Shown here in pieces: positions 15,061 through 21,398 of a DNA stretch of 26,411 nucleotides. Both the position numbers and the translations under genes were made by a program. Source of the stretch: Acidobacteriaceae bacterium. GTDB lineage: Bacteria > Acidobacteriota > Terriglobia > Terriglobales > Acidobacteriaceae. The notes beneath the pieces were generated by a model. It did not search any database, had not been told where the DNA came from, and was given only the letters and a program-made list of their open reading frames with translations. Numbering within the stretch: position 1 is the stretch's first letter; each line of letters begins with the position of its first letter. The DNA lies in assembly GCA_003152795.1 (NCBI GenBank), contig PMBA01000437.1:3723-30133 (forward strand), written 5' to 3'.

Positions 15061-16875
15061 GACCTCGGCTAATTCTTCTTCGAGTAACTGCTTGTTATAG
15101 AGATCCGTGTAATAACCGTTGCGGGCAATAAGTTGATCGTGGGTGCCTTGTTCTACGATGCGCCCCTGGTGGAGCACGGCGATCGAGTCGGCATTGCGGA
15201 CGGTGGAGACGCGGTGGGAGATGAAGATGGTGGTGCGTCCGCGCATGAGGTCGCGGAGATGGTTGAGAATCTTGTCTTCAGTCTGGGTGTCGACGCTGGA
15301 GAGGGCGTCGTCGAGAATAAGGATGCGCGGGCTGCGGAGCAGGGCGCGGGCGATGGCGGTGCGCTGCTTCTGGCCGCCGGAGAGGGTGATGCCGCGTTCG
15401 CCCACGGCGGTGTTGTAGCCTTCGGGGAAACTCTCGATGTCGTGAGCGATGTTGGCCGCTTCGGCGGCGGCCTTAATGTCGTCGAGCGAGGCGTGGCCAT
15501 CTACCTGCCCCTCTTCCTGCGACACTCCAAAGGCGATGTTTTCGCGGATGGTGTCGCTGAAAAGAAATGTCTCCTGCGGAACGAATCCGATGTGGCGGCG
15601 CAGGGAGTCGAGAGGGAATTCGCGGACGGGGCGGCCGTCAATGAGCACCGCGCCAGGTTCGGCATCGTAGATGCGCGGAATGAGGTTCACGAGCGTTGTC
15701 TTGCCAGAGCCGGTGGGGCCGACGATGGCGAGGCTGGAGCCGGCAGGGATGCGCAGGTTGATGTTTTTGAGGATGGAGACGCCGTCGTAGGCGAAGTTGA
15801 GGTTGCGGAACTCGACTTCGCCGATCAGGCCACGAGCTTCGAGCTGCGAGCTTGGCGCGCCCTGCTTGCTCGTGGCTCGCGGTTCGTGGCTCGAAGCCTG
15901 GCTTTCGTCCGCGATCTCCGGTTGCTGGGAAAGGATTTCTTCGATCCGCGCCATGGACGCGGTGCCGCGTTGGAAAATATTGATCACCCATCCTAGAGCG
16001 ATCACCGGCCACGTTAACTGCACCATGTAAGTGTTGAAGGCGACGAAATCACCGACGTTCATCTTGCCCATCAGGACTTGCCGCCCGCCGATCCAGAGCA
16101 CGATGACGACGGCGGCGCCGAGCATGAGTTCGAGCGTGGGCCAGAGCATCCCCATCAGGCGGACCAGGCCGAGGCTGCGGCGGATGTACTCCTGGTTGGC
16201 GCCTTCGAAGGCGGCGATTTCGGACTGTTCCTGCACATAGGCGCGGATGACGCGGGCGCCCGAAAAATTTTCCTGGGCGCGAGCCGAGATCTCGGAGAAC
16301 ATGGCCTGGATGCGTTCGAAGCGCTCGTGAATGCGGCGTCCGAAATACTGGATCACGATGCTGGCGATGGGCAGCGGCAGAAAGGCGTAAATCGTCAGCT
16401 TGGGGCTGATGGCGAGCATGAAACCGAGCGCGCCGGCGGTGAAGACCAGGGTATTGGCCGAGTACATGATCGCGGGGCCGAGCAGCATGCGGACCGCGTT
16501 GAGGTCGTTGGTGGCCCGCGCCATGATGTCGCCCGTGCGGTTGCGCTGGTAGTAGGAGTGGGAGAGACGCTCCAGGTGCGCGAACAGGTCGTTGCGCAGG
16601 TCGAACTCGATATCGCGGGAGATGCCGATGACCACCCAGCGGGTCAGGAACTGGAAGATTCCCTTGACCAGCGCGATGGCAACGATCAGCAGGGAGTAGG
16701 TGAGCAGTTTCTGCCGCGTTACGCCGGAGTGCAGATCGTTGACCGCGCGGCGCAGGACTTGCGGAAAAAGAACCCAGACTCCGTTATTGAATAAGACGCA
16801 AAGCCCGCCCCAGACCAGACCGCTGCGGTATCGTTTCAGATACGGAACGAGAGGGAGTAGGCTTTTTGGCAGCAT
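15058..16875 (-). CDS. ABC exporter half-transporter (MsbA/BmrA-like, fused membrane and ATPase domains)
   Basis: A 605-residue inner-membrane exporter half, expected to dimerise. The membrane domain (about 15-310) has six helices; the ATPase domain (about 352-600) shows Walker A GPTGSGKTT (386-394), Q-loop FVPQETFLFSDTIRENIAFG, signature LSGGQKQR (498-505), Walker B ILILDD (518-523) and switch histidine in FISHR (His554). The ATG at 16875 (MLPKSLLPLVPYLKRYRSG) gives the usual N-terminus; the longer frame begins with TTG at 16944 and adds an atypical leader. The ribosome site is weak (AAGAAG). Between the two domains is an odd linker (about 325-349, containing SSHEPRATSKQ) encoded by an inverted word repeat (15829-15899). 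Substrate is unknown; lipid or drug export are both possible. Confidence 0.92.
   Translation of the reverse strand: MLPKSLLPLVPYLKRYRSGLVWGGLCVLFNNGVWVLFPQVLRRAVNDLHSGVTRQKLLTYSLLIVAIALVKGIFQFLTRWVVIGISRDIEFDLRNDLFAHLERLSHSYYQRNRTGDIMARATNDLNAVRMLLGPAIMYSANTLVFTAGALGFMLAISPKLTIYAFLPLPIASIVIQYFGRRIHERFERIQAMFSEISARAQENFSGARVIRAYVQEQSEIAAFEGANQEYIRRSLGLVRLMGMLWPTLELMLGAAVVIVLWIGGRQVLMGKMNVGDFVAFNTYMVQLTWPVIALGWVINIFQRGTASMARIEEILSQQPEIADESQASSHEPRATSKQGAPSSQLEARGLIGEVEFRNLNFAYDGVSILKNINLRIPAGSSLAIVGPTGSGKTTLVNLIPRIYDAEPGAVLIDGRPVREFPLDSLRRHIGFVPQETFLFSDTIRENIAFGVSQEEGQVDGHASLDDIKAAAEAANIAHDIESFPEGYNTAVGERGITLSGGQKQRTAIARALLRSPRILILDDALSSVDTQTEDKILNHLRDLMRGRTTIFISHRVSTVRNADSIAVLHQGRIVEQGTHDQLIARNGYYTDLYNKQLLEEELAEV
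15829..15899. repeat. Inverted CTTCGAGC-word repeat inside the ABC transporter coding region
   Basis: The stretch holds CCACGAGCTTCGAGCTGCGAG at its left side (in part, from 15830) and GGTTCGTGGCTCGAAGCC at its right (to 15899), i.e. two degenerate copies of a GAGCTNCGAGCTTCG-type word in opposite orientation. The same kind of word pair occurs between genes at 17705-17773. Here it is in frame and encodes the low-complexity linker between the two domains of the ABC transporter. Confidence 0.6.
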
Positions 16876-17032
16876 GACTTCTTGTAGATGAAATTGTAGC
16901 AGTGGTGGGTGCGGATTTTCTAAGCGAGGGTGCGAGCGCAACAAAGGCGGCGGTAAGCAGCAGCGCGGTCCACAGCGACAGCATACCGGCGGTGAACATC
17001 AATCCAGAGTAAAGCAGATCGGCGCGTTCCAT
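16784..17032 (-). CDS. Possible small membrane protein overlapping the ABC transporter start
   Basis: An 82-residue frame starting MERADLLYSGLMFTAGML at 17032, with one or two hydrophobic stretches (residues 8-35) and a TGGAG ribosome site 6 nt upstream. Its last 30 codons overlap the ABC transporter coding region in another frame, and that part looks like chance translation (Ser/Thr/Arg-rich). I do not recognise it. It fills the space between the Spy-like gene terminator and the ABC gene and could also be non-coding leader. Confidence 0.3.
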   Translation of the reverse strand: MERADLLYSGLMFTAGMLSLWTALLLTAAFVALAPSLRKSAPTTATISSTRSHAAKKPTPSRSVSETIPQRSGLGRALRLIQ

Positions 17033-17047
17033 TGGTTGCTCCAGCTT

Positions 17048-17095
17048 GAAAAAGCCGGGCGGGGACGGAGGTTGGAGGTTCCGTTCCCCACCCGG
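17048..17095 (-). terminator. Rho-independent terminator of the Spy/CpxP-like gene
   Basis: Arms CCGGGCGGGGACGGA (17055-17069) and TCCGTTCCCCACCCGG (17080-17095) pair with one G-U and one bulge around a 10-nt loop. On the minus strand the hairpin is followed by CTTTTTC. It begins 12 nt after the stop of the gene ending at 17107. Confidence 0.85.
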
Positions 17096-17106
17096 TAGGA
17101 GAGAAA

Positions 17107-17574
17107 TTAATCCGCGGGCGGAGGCGGCATGTGCTCTTTCATGCGAGCTTCATGTTTAGCCTCGATGGCAGCCAGTTTGCTCTTCTGATCGGCGGTCAGC
17201 ACCTGCATCATTTCGGACTTGATGCGGGCGTGCTGAACTTCGAGTTCGATCTGGGTCTGGGCGTGTTGCGTGGCCAGAGCGCGGGTCTTGACTTCGTCGA
17301 ACGGACCGCTCGCCTGGAGAGCGCGCATGTCAGCGTGGTTCTGGTGCATCTGCTTCATGAGCGGTTCGAGGTTTGGCTTCTCTTTTTCCCAGATAGCCTT
17401 GACCTGGGCTTGCTGGTCGGTGGTCAGATCGAGTTGACGGGTGAAGAATCCCATCATGTGGTGGAAGTCGCCGTCGGGGCCACCATGGCCATGCATGCCC
17501 TGTGCGATGGCGGCAGCCACGGCCAGCAGTACAGCGGCGCCGATGGTGAGAATGCGGGTACGAGTCGATTTCAT
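17107..17574 (-). CDS. Spy/CpxP-type periplasmic protein (LTxxQ motif), His-rich
   Basis: A 155-residue periplasmic protein. The signal peptide MKSTRTRILTIGAAVLLAVA is probably cut after AIA. The mature chain starts with a histidine-rich stretch (QGMHGHGGPDGDFHHMMG), then an all-helical fold with the two LTxxQ motifs typical of Spy, CpxP and ZraP (LDLTTDQQAQV near 48-58, VLTADQKSKL near 129-138). In this family the proteins act as chaperones or as inhibitors/metal-responsive partners of sensor kinases. The start at 17574 has AAAAAAGGAG just upstream. It is divergent from a two-component pair, the same layout as cpxP/cpxRA in E. coli, and a CpxR-like box array lies in between. The symbol is withheld because Spy, CpxP and ZraP types cannot be told apart here. 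Confidence 0.85.
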   Translation of the reverse strand: MKSTRTRILTIGAAVLLAVAAAIAQGMHGHGGPDGDFHHMMGFFTRQLDLTTDQQAQVKAIWEKEKPNLEPLMKQMHQNHADMRALQASGPFDEVKTRALATQHAQTQIELEVQHARIKSEMMQVLTADQKSKLAAIEAKHEARMKEHMPPPPAD

Positions 17575-17667
17575 TGGAACTCCTTTTTTACCTGCTATTG
17601 ATTTCGTGGGTTCGGGAGGCAGCCCGAACGTCTATGCAGATAAGAACACCATTTTCGAAAATGCGGA

Positions 17668-17703
17668 GTAAAGAGTCGGTCAAGCGCGGTAAAGTTTTGT
17701 AAA
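17668..17703. promoter_or_regulatory. GTAAA array matching the CpxR box, between the Spy/CpxP-like gene and the two-component genes
   Basis: GTAAA-GTTTT-GTAAA (17689-17703) is a perfect match to the E. coli CpxR box GTAAA-N5-GTAAA. Two further half-sites precede it in register: GTCAA at 17679 and GTAAA at 17668, giving starts at 17668, 17679, 17689 and 17699 (11, 10 and 10 bp, about one helical turn each). A lone reversed GTAAA (TTTAC, 17791-17795) lies close to the regulator gene. Autoregulation of both divergent units by the neighbouring response regulator is inferred. Confidence 0.6.
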
Positions 17704-17704
17704 G

Positions 17705-17773
17705 GAGCTACGAGCTTCGGGCTACGAGCTAACCCGGTTTGCTAGTAGCTCGAAGCTCGGAGCTCGGAGCTGC
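17705..17773. repeat. Inverted GAGCTNCGAGCTTCG-word repeat before the response regulator gene
   Basis: GAGCTACGAGCTTCGGGCT begins the left part (17705-17730) and AGTAGCTCGAAGCTCGGAG the right part (17745-17773); each is a short run of a 7-9 nt word and the two are in inverse orientation around a 14-nt centre, so the transcript could fold into a long imperfect hairpin. It separates the GTAAA array from the regulator start codon and resembles the element inside the ABC transporter gene at 15829-15899. Confidence 0.65.
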
Positions 17774-17818
17774 TTCAGCAATCACAAATCTTTACCACGT
17801 GGAATCGGCGGAGGTGTG

Positions 17819-18538
17819 ATGATTAAGGGGATGGATCACGTACTGGTGGTGGATGACGACGTTGAATTGTGCGGCTTAGTGCAGGAGTACCTGACCGCCG
17901 AGGGGTTCACCCTGAAGGCGGTGCATGACGGAGAACAGGGGCTGCAACAGGCGCTGACCAACGAGTACGCGCTGGTTGTGCTGGACGTAATGCTGCCCGG
18001 GATCAATGGCTTCGAAGTCCTGCGGCGGATTCGCAGCGTTTCCAAGATTCCAGTGCTCCTGTTGACCGCGCGCGGCGAGGACGTGGACCGGATCGTTGGC
18101 TTGGAGATCGGGGCCGACGATTATCTTCCGAAGCCTTTCAACCCGCGAGAGCTGGTAGCGCGAATCCGCGCGATTTTGCGCCGCACCAAGCCGGTCAAGG
18201 GTGCGGATGCGGTGCCGGAAGTGCTGAGCGTGGGCGATGTGGAACTGGATCCGGCGACGCGCAATGTGTCGCGAGCCGGGCAACCGGTCGAGCTTACGTC
18301 GGTGGAATTCAACCTGCTGGAAGTGCTGCTGCGCGAGGCGGGCCGAGTGGTGACGCGGGAGCGGCTGGTGAATGCCGTGCTCAGCCGGAAGTTCATGCCT
18401 TTCGATCGCAGCATTGATATGCACGTCAGCAAAGTGCGGCGGAAGTTGGGCGACTCCGAAGAGGACGGAGACCACATCAAGACGATTCGCGGAGTGGGAT
18501 ACATGTTCGCCCGGCCGGCGGCGAAGGGGAAAAAGTGA
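17819..18538 (+). CDS. OmpR-family response regulator, CpxR-like
   Basis: A 239-residue two-component response regulator. The receiver domain has the acidic pocket VVDDD (10-14), phospho-acceptor Asp56 in VVLDVMLPG, Thr83 in LLLTAR and Lys105 in DYLPKPF. The C-terminal winged helix (about 140-235) contains LTSVEFNLLEVLLREAGRVV and the recognition helix region FDRSIDMHVSKVRRKLG. GTG at 17816 and ATG codons at 17819 and 17831 are possible; I take 17819 because GGAGG lies 4 nt before it, though 17831 would give the usual family length. The last codons overlap the kinase start (GTGA), so the two are coupled. By layout and promoter it should control the divergent Spy/CpxP-like gene and itself. Confidence 0.92.
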   Translation: MIKGMDHVLVVDDDVELCGLVQEYLTAEGFTLKAVHDGEQGLQQALTNEYALVVLDVMLPGINGFEVLRRIRSVSKIPVLLLTARGEDVDRIVGLEIGADDYLPKPFNPRELVARIRAILRRTKPVKGADAVPEVLSVGDVELDPATRNVSRAGQPVELTSVEFNLLEVLLREAGRVVTRERLVNAVLSRKFMPFDRSIDMHVSKVRRKLGDSEEDGDHIKTIRGVGYMFARPAAKGKK

Positions 18539-19950
18539 AGAGCCTCTTCCTGAAAATTTTCCTGTCATTCTGGGCCGCTTGGGCCCTCTCTCTGGTGCTG
18601 GCGATTCTGCTGACCATCGCCATGCGTCCGGCGCGGCATGGCATCGAAAGCCAAAGTCCCCAAATTCTGGCGGAAGCGGTGAATGCGTACCAGACTGCCG
18701 GAGAGCGCGGCGCTCACGACTACATGGAAGAGCTTTGGCACACCCAGCACGTGCGGGCATTTGTGTTTGATCCCGCTGGCCATGAACTCTCTGGCCGAAG
18801 AGTGCCGTCCTGGATCGAGGATGTCCGGCAGGGCGGTCCGGCGGGGGGCGATGCAGCGCCGGGGAGTGCAGCTCGGGGTGGCCCTCCCCACCACCGTGGG
18901 TGGATGGACAAATTGCTGCCCGACCGCATCCTGCGGCAGGCGCTGACTCTGGACGGGAAACGGTACACGATCGTGTTGGAGTTGCCGCCGGGACCGGGGG
19001 TATTTTTCGGTCCGCATGACGTTCCAAGTCTGTGGATCGCGATCGCGGTAATTTTGTCGGGACTGATGTGCTACCTGCTGGCGTGGTCGATGACCAGTCC
19101 GGTGGCACGGTTGAGGAAGGCGGCGCAGAGCCTGGCGGCTGGCGACTTGAGCGCGCGCACCGGGGCCCCGAAGGGCGGCCGGCGCGACGAACTGGCGGAG
19201 TTGATGCGCGATTTCGACCGCATGGCGGAACGGATCGAAGGCCTGGTGGATTCGCAATCGCGGTTGCTGAAGGATGTTTCGCACGAACTGCGATCGCCGC
19301 TCGCCCGGCTTAGTGTGGCGCTGGGTCTGGCGCGGCAACGGGCTACGCCGGAAATCGAGAACTCGCTGAACCGGATCGAACTGGAGGCCGACCGGTTGAA
19401 TCAACTGATCCAGCGCCTCTTGACCATTGCGCGGCTGGAGTCGGGAACCGACGGCCTGCGAAAGACCAGGTTGTCGCTGCGCGAGTTGGTCGAGCAGGCG
19501 GCGCACGATGCGGAGTACGAAATTCCGGGCCGGTGCTGCCGTGTAACCACGACAGCCGATGCGAAGGATGAATTCCTGGTGGAAGCCGACCCCGAACTGC
19601 TGCGCAGCGCGGTGGAGAACGTGGTGCGGAACGCGACGCGTTATACTGCTGAAGGCACGACGGTGGAGGTGCGACTGGAGCGGCAGCCGGCGGCGCCCGG
19701 CGAAGCGCGAGAGATCATTGTACGGGTGCTCGATTGCGGCCCAGGCGTTCCAGACCAGGCGCTGGCCAAGATTTTTGAACCCTTTTATCGATTGGACGAT
19801 GCCCGCAACCGCCAGACCGGCGGAGCGGGTCTGGGCCTGTCGATTGCGGACCGGGCCATCAGGCTGCATGGCGGGCAACTTCGCGCATCCAACCGCAAAG
19901 AGGGTGGGTTAGAGGTAGAAATCCGAATTCCGGCGGTTGCGCCTGTTTAG
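18535..19950 (+). CDS. Sensor histidine kinase, CpxA-like
   Basis: A 471-residue inner-membrane kinase that senses the periplasm and phosphorylates the adjacent regulator. Layout: helix 1 (about 5-30), periplasmic sensor (31-163), helix 2 (164-186), HAMP (187-240), dimerisation domain with phospho-acceptor His250 in DVSHELRSPLARL, then the ATPase domain with N-box NVVRNATRY (Asn366), G1 DCGPGVP (Asp400), F-box FEPFYR (414-419) and G2 GGAGLGLSI (429-437). The HELRSPLARL box and NVVRNATRY fit the CpxA group. The periplasmic part has a Gly/Pro/His patch (GGPPHHRGW, 115-123), reminiscent of the His-rich start of the Spy-like protein. Translation starts at GTG 18535, overlapping the regulator stop by 4 nt. 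Confidence 0.92.
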   Translation: MKSLFLKIFLSFWAAWALSLVLAILLTIAMRPARHGIESQSPQILAEAVNAYQTAGERGAHDYMEELWHTQHVRAFVFDPAGHELSGRRVPSWIEDVRQGGPAGGDAAPGSAARGGPPHHRGWMDKLLPDRILRQALTLDGKRYTIVLELPPGPGVFFGPHDVPSLWIAIAVILSGLMCYLLAWSMTSPVARLRKAAQSLAAGDLSARTGAPKGGRRDELAELMRDFDRMAERIEGLVDSQSRLLKDVSHELRSPLARLSVALGLARQRATPEIENSLNRIELEADRLNQLIQRLLTIARLESGTDGLRKTRLSLRELVEQAAHDAEYEIPGRCCRVTTTADAKDEFLVEADPELLRSAVENVVRNATRYTAEGTTVEVRLERQPAAPGEAREIIVRVLDCGPGVPDQALAKIFEPFYRLDDARNRQTGGAGLGLSIADRAIRLHGGQLRASNRKEGGLEVEIRIPAVAPV

Positions 19951-20063
19951 GGGTTTGCTCTTCCCGCCCATTCCTGATAAACAAATTATTTCAGCCACAA
20001 GCTTCAGTCTCCGTGACGGCTGGCAGGGCATCGCCGGCGGACGGGAAGCGGCTGGGAGAAAAG

Positions 20064-21284
20064 ATGTCGAAGAAATTGAAAATTGGGGTTGTGCTGGTGG
20101 GGCTGTGTGCCCTCAGTTTGTTGCTGCTGAGTTGTGGCAGTTCCTCGTCCCGGCCCTCGGGACTCTTGTATGTGCTGACCCAGGGCACCAGCGGGTCGGG
20201 GAACAACGTGAGTTCGTTTTCGATCGATTTGAACAGCGGGAACCTCTCGCTGATCAATTCGAACGCAACCGTCTGCTGCGGTCTTCCCGTGAGCATTGTG
20301 CTGGACCCGACGGGCGCGACCGCTTTTGTTCTGAGTCAGGGCGGCATCTCGGCCTATCCGGTCAACTCCGACGGAAGTCTTGGGACGCAGACGAACCCGT
20401 GGACGGTGCCGGCGGGAGACACGGCCAAAGCAATGACCCGCGATGCGGCCGGCAATTTCCTGTTTGTGATCACGCAGGCGCCGGCACTATATGTGTTCGC
20501 CACGACGCCGGGGTCGACCAGTTTGACGCTCACCGGGAACGATTGCCCGGGAACCAGCACGCCGTGCGCTCTTCCCTTGACCAGGATTCCAAGTGCGCTC
20601 TCGGCCATTACGCTCAGCACGCCGGCCGAGGAAGTTCTCTATGTCACCAGCACCCAGGACCTTGCCACAACCCACAATGACAATACATTAAGTGTGTATG
20701 TGGTTGGTTCAGATGGCACCCTGACGGAGAAAATTGGTTCGCCGGGTTCGCCTTACACCACTCGGACGATCGACCCGCTTTCGGTGCTTGCGGTCAACAC
20801 GAACCCGGCCGGGGAAGCTACCGGCGGTGTGTTTGTTTATGTGGGCGCCGCGGGGAATGCCTCGGGAGCGATTGATGTATTCCAGATGTGCATCGTGGTC
20901 AATGCCAACTGCGTGCAGGCCGATGTGGACGATGCGCTGTTGAATGCAGTGGGGACGCCAACCTCCGCCGGGCAGAAACCGGTGGCCATGGTCGTGGATC
21001 CGACAAACACTTTTCTCTACGTTGTGAGCGAAGGCACCAACCAGCTTTTTGGATTTCGCATCGCCCCGGCGGCGGGCACCTTGACCCCGCTCAGCACTCC
21101 CAACCTGCCGACCGGATCGCAACCGGTGGCGCTGGCGATGCACTCGACCGGCAAGTTCCTTTACACGTCGAACAGCGCCGCGAGCAATATTTCGGGCTTT
21201 ACCCTGAGCACGACAAGCGGAGCGATGAGCACTCCGATCACGGTGACGAGCCCCGCGGGACCGAGCGGCATGACGGCCCGGTGA
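20064..21284 (+). CDS. Beta-propeller lipoprotein (YncE/lactonase-like fold)
   Basis: A 406-residue lipoprotein: the start at 20064 (MSKKLKIGVVLVGLCALSLL) leads to a lipobox LLLSC, and GGGAGAA lies 4-10 nt upstream; the 17 codons before it in frame lack signal features. The body is a run of blade-like repeats with the pattern xLYVxSxGTNQLxGFxIxxxxGxLxP (for example FLYVVSEGTNQLFGFRIAPA, and KFLYTSNSAASNISGFTLST near the end), as in the seven-bladed lactonase/YncE propeller family. Such proteins bind partners or small molecules outside the cell; catalytic function cannot be claimed. It stands alone between the two-component pair and the LPS permease gene, with no clear promoter in the 113-nt gap before it. 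Confidence 0.8.
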   Translation: MSKKLKIGVVLVGLCALSLLLLSCGSSSSRPSGLLYVLTQGTSGSGNNVSSFSIDLNSGNLSLINSNATVCCGLPVSIVLDPTGATAFVLSQGGISAYPVNSDGSLGTQTNPWTVPAGDTAKAMTRDAAGNFLFVITQAPALYVFATTPGSTSLTLTGNDCPGTSTPCALPLTRIPSALSAITLSTPAEEVLYVTSTQDLATTHNDNTLSVYVVGSDGTLTEKIGSPGSPYTTRTIDPLSVLAVNTNPAGEATGGVFVYVGAAGNASGAIDVFQMCIVVNANCVQADVDDALLNAVGTPTSAGQKPVAMVVDPTNTFLYVVSEGTNQLFGFRIAPAAGTLTPLSTPNLPTGSQPVALAMHSTGKFLYTSNSAASNISGFTLSTTSGAMSTPITVTSPAGPSGMTAR

Positions 21285-21292
21285 GGTTGTTA

Positions 21293-21397
21293 AGGAGATT
21301 GAGTCATTGAATCATTGAACCATTGAGTCATTGGAGGACCGTTGGGATAGGTTTTCAATGATTCAATGAATAAATGATTCAATGATTCAATCTCTTC
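21293..21397. repeat. Two opposed arrays of a 9-nt ATTGAATC word between convergent genes
   Basis: Left part (21293-21334) is a run of the word TCATTGAAT/TCATTGAGT; right part (21356-21397) is its reverse complement, ATTCAATGA repeated, around a 21-nt centre. The transcript from either strand can fold into one long AU-rich hairpin. It fills the entire gap between the propeller lipoprotein stop (21284) and the LPS permease stop (21399), so it may serve as a bidirectional transcription end. Confidence 0.8.
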
Positions 21398-21398
21398 A

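Noticed and set aside
21293..21397. Short regular repeats considered as a CRISPR array
   Set aside because: The units are 9 nt with no unique spacers, and the two halves are inverse to each other; no cas genes are present.
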